18,959 nt of DNA from NCBI GenBank assembly GCA_965372015.1, contig CBDVAP010000048.1, positions 1 to 18,959 of the forward strand, given 5' to 3'. Source of the DNA: JACZSB01 sp965372015. GTDB lineage: Bacteria > Fidelibacterota > Marinisomatia > SCGC-AAA003-L08 > TS1B11. Shown here in pieces: positions 15,465 through 18,959 of the stretch. The stretch's first letter is position 1. Each line of letters begins with the position of its first letter. A program made the position numbers and the translations under genes. The notes below the pieces were generated by a model. The model ran no database searches and had not been told where the DNA came from. It was given only the letters and a program-made list of their open reading frames with translations.

Positions 15465-16115
15465 TTAATTTCCTGCTTCCCAATCCTCACCATGGGGTGC
15501 TTTAGGGAATGCATCCCGGTAAGGATTGATATCCCTGACCAGCACCGTGCCGGCTGATGTGCCATCGCTACGCCAGAGTTCAAGGCCCCACATGCCGTCA
15601 TCGGCCTGGAAGTAGAGCAGGCCGCCAACTGCGAATAGATGGGAAGGATTCGAGCTGCTGGCCGGATAAATATCGCTGACCATGAAAGTCCCCCGTTCAG
15701 TGCCGTCGCTACGCCATAGCTCGGTGCCCAGGAGCCCATCATTGGCCTGGAAATAAAGGTTTCCGTCCATCACGGTTAGATACCGGGGATTGGAACTGCC
15801 CCAGGGGTTGATGTCCAGCACCATCCGGGTGCCCAATTTGGTGCCGTCACTGATCCACAGCTCCTTCCCATTTGTGCCGTCATCGCTGGTGAAATATAGT
15901 ATGCCGTTCATTTCCGCGAATGGCGGGATATATTCCCGGTCGACATAAATAATTTCCCGCTCGATGAAAACCACCGAGTCCGGCACCGTCTCCTGTTGAG
16001 CATGAAGGGGGCTCAGGGCGATTGTGAACAGAAAGATATAAACCGCTCTATTGCCGAGAATCCGGGCCATGCGGATGTTCCGGAGAACTGGTTGAACTTT
16101 ATGGTTTGCGCTCAT
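15465..16115 (-). CDS. Secreted ELWxSDGT-repeat protein
   Basis: A 216-residue exported protein. The hydrophobic core YIFLFTIALS and a probable cleavage site after LHA (near residue 39) form a signal peptide with a long basic n-region. After a short spacer rich in acidic residues come three back-to-back 47-residue repeats, each with YF..DDG...ELW.SDGT..GT..V.DI. Such repeats form beta-rich, often surface-exposed modules; function is unknown. Most proteins I recall with this repeat are far longer, so this is a short one, with no C-terminal sorting domain visible. I start it at the ATG at 16115 because AAGGA is 7 bases upstream. The frame extends to 16190 without such a site. Confidence 0.85.
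   Translation of the reverse strand: MSANHKVQPVLRNIRMARILGNRAVYIFLFTIALSPLHAQQETVPDSVVFIEREIIYVDREYIPPFAEMNGILYFTSDDGTNGKELWISDGTKLGTRMVLDINPWGSSNPRYLTVMDGNLYFQANDGLLGTELWRSDGTERGTFMVSDIYPASSSNPSHLFAVGGLLYFQADDGMWGLELWRSDGTSAGTVLVRDINPYRDAFPKAPHGEDWEAGN
15501..15911 (-). repeat. Three tandem 47-residue ELWxSDGT coding repeats
   Basis: ELW occurs at exact 47-residue steps (residues 85, 132 and 179 of the 216-residue form). Copies 1 and 2 are full-length and the third loses its last few residues. DNA copies have diverged, so this is an old protein-level repeat. Confidence 0.85.
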
Positions 16116-16122
16116 TTTAAAA

Positions 16123-16127
16123 TCCTT
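16123..16127 (-). promoter_or_regulatory. Shine-Dalgarno site deciding the repeat-protein start
   Basis: Reverse-strand AAGGA, 7 bases before the ATG at 16115-16113. Confidence 0.6.
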
Positions 16128-16193
16128 CGTTGAGGGGACAGGGTCAATACCGGTCAAATCCAGGTAGGGCAATAACTTATATCCGCACATCCG

Positions 16194-16811
16194 TTATTGT
16201 GCATTCATTTTTTGTTGATCGTCAGCGTTAAGGCGATAGCGCATGATCACCTTGGCCGTCGAAGGCCGCCGGCATTCCTCGAAGCCCAGCTGCTCGAAAA
16301 CCGCCGGCAGGCCCATGAAACTGGACACCGGCGGCAGGCGACCTTTTCTGGGGAGGGTGGGATAGGCCTCGATCACAGTAGCGCCGTTTTCGCCGGCGTA
16401 TTCCACTGCGGCGGCAATCAGCCTTGACAGCCCACCCCGGCGGCGGTGCTCACGGGCCACAAAGAGGCAAACGATAGACCAGACGGGTGTGTCGTCGATC
16501 GGTTTCAGCACTCGCGAGCGATTGAGGGCAGCAAACCTGGCCCGCGGCGCCACCGAGCACCAGCCCACCGGGTTGCCGTCATCATAGAGCAGGATACCGG
16601 GTACTTCGCCGCTCTCTACGATGGTCTGCATGGCTTTCCGGTTACCCTCGCCCTGTTGCTGCTCGAACTGCCCGCGCGTGATGCGCCACCACATGCACCA
16701 GCAGCCGCCGTAGGCCCCTTTAGGCCCGAACAGCTGCTCGAAATCACCCCACAGCGCGGGAGTCAGGGGGCGCCAGTGCCATAGTTTATTGGCAGGCATT
16801 TGGGATTGCAA
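16194..16811 (-). CDS. GNAT-family N-acetyltransferase
   Basis: A 205-residue GNAT protein. The core is visible as NPVGWCSVAPR (strand 4), VWSIVCLFVAREHRRRGGLSRLIAAA (acetyl-CoA-binding V/I-x-x-x-x-R-x-x-G/A loop with the following helix) and the C-terminal FEQLGFEE element. A Cys/Trp-rich segment CWCMWWR (37-43) near the N-terminus marks a subgroup I have seen in hypothetical GNATs; substrate unknown. Cytoplasmic. I start it at TTG 16811, two codon-steps after the CPBP stop, because GGAGG (16821-16825) precedes it by 9 bases. An ATG at 16799 is the alternative but has no such site. Translation probably couples to the CPBP gene. Confidence 0.88.
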   Translation of the reverse strand: MQSQMPANKLWHWRPLTPALWGDFEQLFGPKGAYGGCWCMWWRITRGQFEQQQGEGNRKAMQTIVESGEVPGILLYDDGNPVGWCSVAPRARFAALNRSRVLKPIDDTPVWSIVCLFVAREHRRRGGLSRLIAAAVEYAGENGATVIEAYPTLPRKGRLPPVSSFMGLPAVFEQLGFEECRRPSTAKVIMRYRLNADDQQKMNAQ

Positions 16812-16812
16812 T

Positions 16813-17715
16813 TCAGGTAGCCTCCGGGGCTGCCTGGCGGGCCGTCCAGGGGGCCGGTCTGAATGCGCCTGTGAGCCGCAAACGCCACAGTAAAATAGCT
16901 GATAGTATCAGGGTGGCCACCAGGGCCGTCAGGCCTGCCTCGAGGCCGAAGACACCGCCAGTCACCCAGTCGGGACCCTCCAGGCCGGCCCGCAGCAGAC
17001 CCTGTACCTCCACCCCGGAGACGGTCAGTCCCCAGATTCCTCCCAGGGTGGCGTTCCAACTGAAGTGTAACCCGATCACCAGCCACAACCGGCGGGTATA
17101 CATGTAGGCCAGCGCCAGTAACAGGCCGGCCTCCAAAGCTATGGTGAGTCCGCTAAGAACCGAGGCACCGGGGTTGGTAATATGGAGCAGACCGAATATC
17201 AGCGACGAGATCGCTATGGCCAGCCAGCTGCCCAGACCCTCCTCCAAGATGCGGAACAGGATGCCCCGCATGATCAGCTCCTCGAGGAGACCGGCGATCA
17301 GGGAAATGGCCACTATTTTCAAAAGGCCCATTGAGAATCCGGCGAAGGAAGCACTATATACGCCGACAGCCGCGAGAAACACCACCTGCACCGTGATCAG
17401 CAGGAATCCCAGCGCTACTCCCTGGGCAAGCTCCTTCGTCCAACCGGGGAGAGACAACTCCGTCAGTGGACGTCTCTCGATAAACCGGACGAAAAGGTAA
17501 TAGGAAAGGTAGATCAGAGCGATACCGGCCAGTGGTCGGTAGACCTTAATGATCAGGAGATCGGCGATACCCAGGTAAGTAAGGAGGGCCTTCTGCCCGA
17601 GGTGCAGGGCCAGGGCGGCAGCCAGGAAGAGCATCGCCAGCACCAGCCGCACCAGGAAAAACCGCAGCACTTTCTGGGTCCGGCTGGAAGATGATGGGAT
17701 TTGACTGGCGGCCAT
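16813..17715 (-). CDS. CPBP-family intramembrane metalloprotease
   Basis: A 300-residue membrane protein with about eight hydrophobic segments and the Abi/CPBP (Rce1-like) signatures: EELIMR (Glu145, Glu146, Arg150), FGLLH (His178) and HFSWN (His217, Asn221). Known relatives cleave prenylated or other membrane proteins, or process bacteriocins. The target here is unknown. I start at ATG 17715; the frame extends to a TTG at 17751, and neither has a convincing Shine-Dalgarno site. The acetyltransferase gene begins one base after its stop. First gene of the minus-strand run that ends with the ELWxSDGT protein. Confidence 0.9.
   Translation of the reverse strand: MAASQIPSSSSRTQKVLRFFLVRLVLAMLFLAAALALHLGQKALLTYLGIADLLIIKVYRPLAGIALIYLSYYLFVRFIERRPLTELSLPGWTKELAQGVALGFLLITVQVVFLAAVGVYSASFAGFSMGLLKIVAISLIAGLLEELIMRGILFRILEEGLGSWLAIAISSLIFGLLHITNPGASVLSGLTIALEAGLLLALAYMYTRRLWLVIGLHFSWNATLGGIWGLTVSGVEVQGLLRAGLEGPDWVTGGVFGLEAGLTALVATLILSAILLWRLRLTGAFRPAPWTARQAAPEAT
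16821..16825 (-). promoter_or_regulatory. Shine-Dalgarno site inside the 3' end of the CPBP gene
   Basis: Reverse-strand GGAGG, 9 bases before the TTG start of the acetyltransferase. It lies within the last codons of the upstream gene. Confidence 0.5.
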
Positions 17716-17938
17716 GGGTTGAATTTGGAAGTGGCAGTTTTTATAAATCAAGGGATTTTTGGGCGATCAGCGGGCCCCAGGGCGTAGGCTATATGTGAAT
17801 AATCTCAATGGGAAACCGGTCCTGAATATTGAGGTCGACTTATTATATTTGAGATCCAGTCGGCGGGAGTCTCATCAGTCCCGAGTGAGCCGGTGTTTTA
17901 TGACGGTGCCCGGCGCTATTTTTAGGTATGAATAGGAC

Positions 17939-17967
17939 TTGCTTTTCAGTCCAGAATCGAATAAATT
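17939..17967 (+). promoter_or_regulatory. Weak sigma-70-like promoter candidate
   Basis: TTGCTT (17939-17944), a 17-base spacer and TAAATT (17962-17967) match the -35 and -10 consensus only partly (3 of 6 and 4 of 6). It points towards the gene at 18121 and would put the inverted repeat at 17991-18013 in the leader RNA. Tentative. Confidence 0.25.
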
Positions 17968-17990
17968 ATAGCACCGGGAGAGTGATGGGA

Positions 17991-18013
17991 TACAACTCCT
18001 ATCTGGAGTTGTA
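17991..18013. repeat. Perfect 9-bp inverted repeat
   Basis: TACAACTCC (17991-17999) and GGAGTTGTA (18005-18013) are exact inverted copies around the 5-base loop TATCT. The symmetry is strong enough for an RNA hairpin or an operator for a dimeric repressor. No U tract follows it, so it is not a classic terminator. Confidence 0.6.
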
Positions 18014-18120
18014 CTATAGCGCACGAGTTTTACAGGATCAACGCCCGCCGTTGAACCTGTAAGCACAAGCTAAACGGCCGGTGTCTTCATTGTCGGCCGC
18101 AAAGGCGAGAACTTGAGCGT

Positions 18121-18959
18121 ATGTCGGACACTATCAACATAAACGATTTTCTCACCCGGGGCAATTCCGCGTTTGGCCAGGCCCAAGCCGCCGCCAACCG
18201 GCCCGAACAGGCCGGCGGTAACGGGCGCGAGGACAATGGCCGCACCAACGCCGCTGCAACAGCCCGCAACGCCAGGGCAACCACACCGGCCGTCGTAGTT
18301 GATCTCACCGAACCGGCCGCAGCCGCAGCCGAAACCACCGAGGCTCAGCCTACTCGCGCGGCCCTGGGAGCACAAATCGCCCAGGCGGCCAGTACTTTTT
18401 TGACCGCTAACGCCACCGACCCGGTTACCGGGCGGAGCAGTGGCGTAGTCGCCATCCCGGTGGGCCTGGAGGAAGGGATAGCACAGGCCGGGGGCTTGCA
18501 GGGAGCCCCGTTTACGCCCGGCTTGCAAGCCATTACCACCGATAATGCTTTACCTGTTTCCCGGCTGGCAGGCAGCTTTGAGGGCACCGCACTGGGTGGT
18601 GCTCTGGGCGCCCGGCGACCGGCCCCGGCCGCGAACCGGGACACCGGGCCCGGTGTTGGCAATCTACCGACCGCTCCCCGAGCCGCCGCCGGTGCTCAGC
18701 AGCAATTCGGTCCCCTGGCCCGAGTACAGGGTCGTTTGACTGATCCCCAGGCCGGCTTTAGTCCCAATACACTCGGTGGGGGGCTTGGCAATTTCACCGC
18801 GCCGGGGAATGCAAATCCCACCAACCGGCTAGCTGGTGGAGCAAATCCCGGTGGAACACAGGCGTTCGGCCCTGCCGCCAGAGTGGAGGCCTTCTTCGAC
18901 CGGGGCAACCAGCTGGGGGGCGCCGGTAACTTGAACGCACCGGCTGCCATCGGCCCGGC
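18121..18959 (+). CDS. Ala/Gly/Pro/Asn-rich protein with internal repeats, truncated by the window edge
   Basis: From ATG 18121 the frame is open for 279 codons to the end of the window with no stop, so the C-terminus is missing. The product starts MSDTININDFLTRGNSAFGQ, has no signal peptide or membrane segment and is low in Cys, Trp and Lys. Composition is dominated by Ala, Gly, Pro, Asn and Thr. From about residue 178 it contains degenerate repeats: GVGNLPTAP, GLGNFTAP and AGNLNAP (Asn181, 224 and 270), and QFGPLARVQG/AFGPAARVEA (Phe196 and Phe249). This suggests a structural, linker or surface protein rather than an enzyme. The Shine-Dalgarno is weak (AAAGGCGAG about 11 bases upstream). 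In-frame TGA at 18052-18054 limits the start. I do not recognise the family. All minus-strand frames here look like shadows. Confidence 0.7.
   Translation, partial: MSDTININDFLTRGNSAFGQAQAAANRPEQAGGNGREDNGRTNAAATARNARATTPAVVVDLTEPAAAAAETTEAQPTRAALGAQIAQAASTFLTANATDPVTGRSSGVVAIPVGLEEGIAQAGGLQGAPFTPGLQAITTDNALPVSRLAGSFEGTALGGALGARRPAPAANRDTGPGVGNLPTAPRAAAGAQQQFGPLARVQGRLTDPQAGFSPNTLGGGLGNFTAPGNANPTNRLAGGANPGGTQAFGPAARVEAFFDRGNQLGGAGNLNAPAAIGP

Larger units (their letters stand above)
17716..18120. other. Intergenic region between divergent genes
   Basis: About 400 bases without a credible gene. It separates the minus-strand CPBP gene from the plus-strand open frame at 18121. It holds a perfect inverted repeat and a weak promoter-like pair listed separately. 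AT-rich patches occur near 17836-17852 and 17959-17970. Nothing else recognisable. Confidence 0.6.

Noticed and set aside
18070..18528. Minus-strand frames (also 18345-18662 and 18696-18950) at the right edge
   Set aside because: They are shadows of the uninterrupted plus-strand frame from 18121 and are skewed to Arg/Gly/Cys/Ser without domains.
1..18959. CRISPR array, tRNA, rRNA, insertion sequence or phage genes
   Set aside because: No regularly spaced direct repeats, cloverleaf-type segments, transposase motifs or phage structural proteins were seen on either strand.

Overview
This is an 18,959-base piece of a bacterial chromosome from a GC-rich genome with ordinary Shine-Dalgarno sites and frequent GTG and TTG starts. 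Two secreted or membrane-anchored hydrolase systems, a bifunctional class A penicillin-binding protein, a three-copy ELWxSDGT repeat protein and an ECF sigma/ZAS anti-sigma pair fit a diderm bacterium of the Bacteroidota/FCB-like sort. That placement is inference, because no marker gene in the window fixes the phylum. I see no tRNA, rRNA, CRISPR array, transposase or phage gene.

Layout. 16-4607 (+): a penicillin-binding protein 1A, an SLC13/DASS-like anion transporter with altered SNT motifs, and a tandem UspA protein closely following it. 4612-5830 (+): three genes of visibly lower GC and unknown function, placed directly behind uspA and closed by a long bidirectional hairpin. 5911-7905 (-): a secreted M3 (thimet-oligopeptidase-like) metallopeptidase. 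8087-9767 (-): a compact redox/stress operon, thioredoxin - ECF sigma factor - zinc anti-sigma factor - OsmC protein, with a convincing ECF-type promoter in front of thioredoxin. This implies the operon is switched on by its own sigma factor.

9955-14782 (+): a penicillin-acylase-family Ntn hydrolase, a membrane-anchored glycerophosphodiester phosphodiesterase and an M28-family lipoprotein, tightly packed with a TGATG overlap between the last two. The M28 protein has all five expected zinc ligands but a Gly where the general-base Glu should be. 14865-15365 (+): a small cupin. 15465-17715 (-): CPBP intramembrane protease, GNAT acetyltransferase and a secreted ELWxSDGT repeat protein. 17716-18120 is non-coding and contains a perfect 9-bp inverted repeat. 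From 18121 a long Ala/Gly/Pro/Asn-rich frame stays open to the window edge; it has internal repeats and I do not recognise it.

How the genes work together. The sigma/anti-sigma/thioredoxin/OsmC cluster reads as one self-regulated thiol-stress circuit. The acylase/GDPD/M28 set reads as an envelope or periplasmic hydrolase operon. The low-GC trio is the most likely recently acquired cargo.
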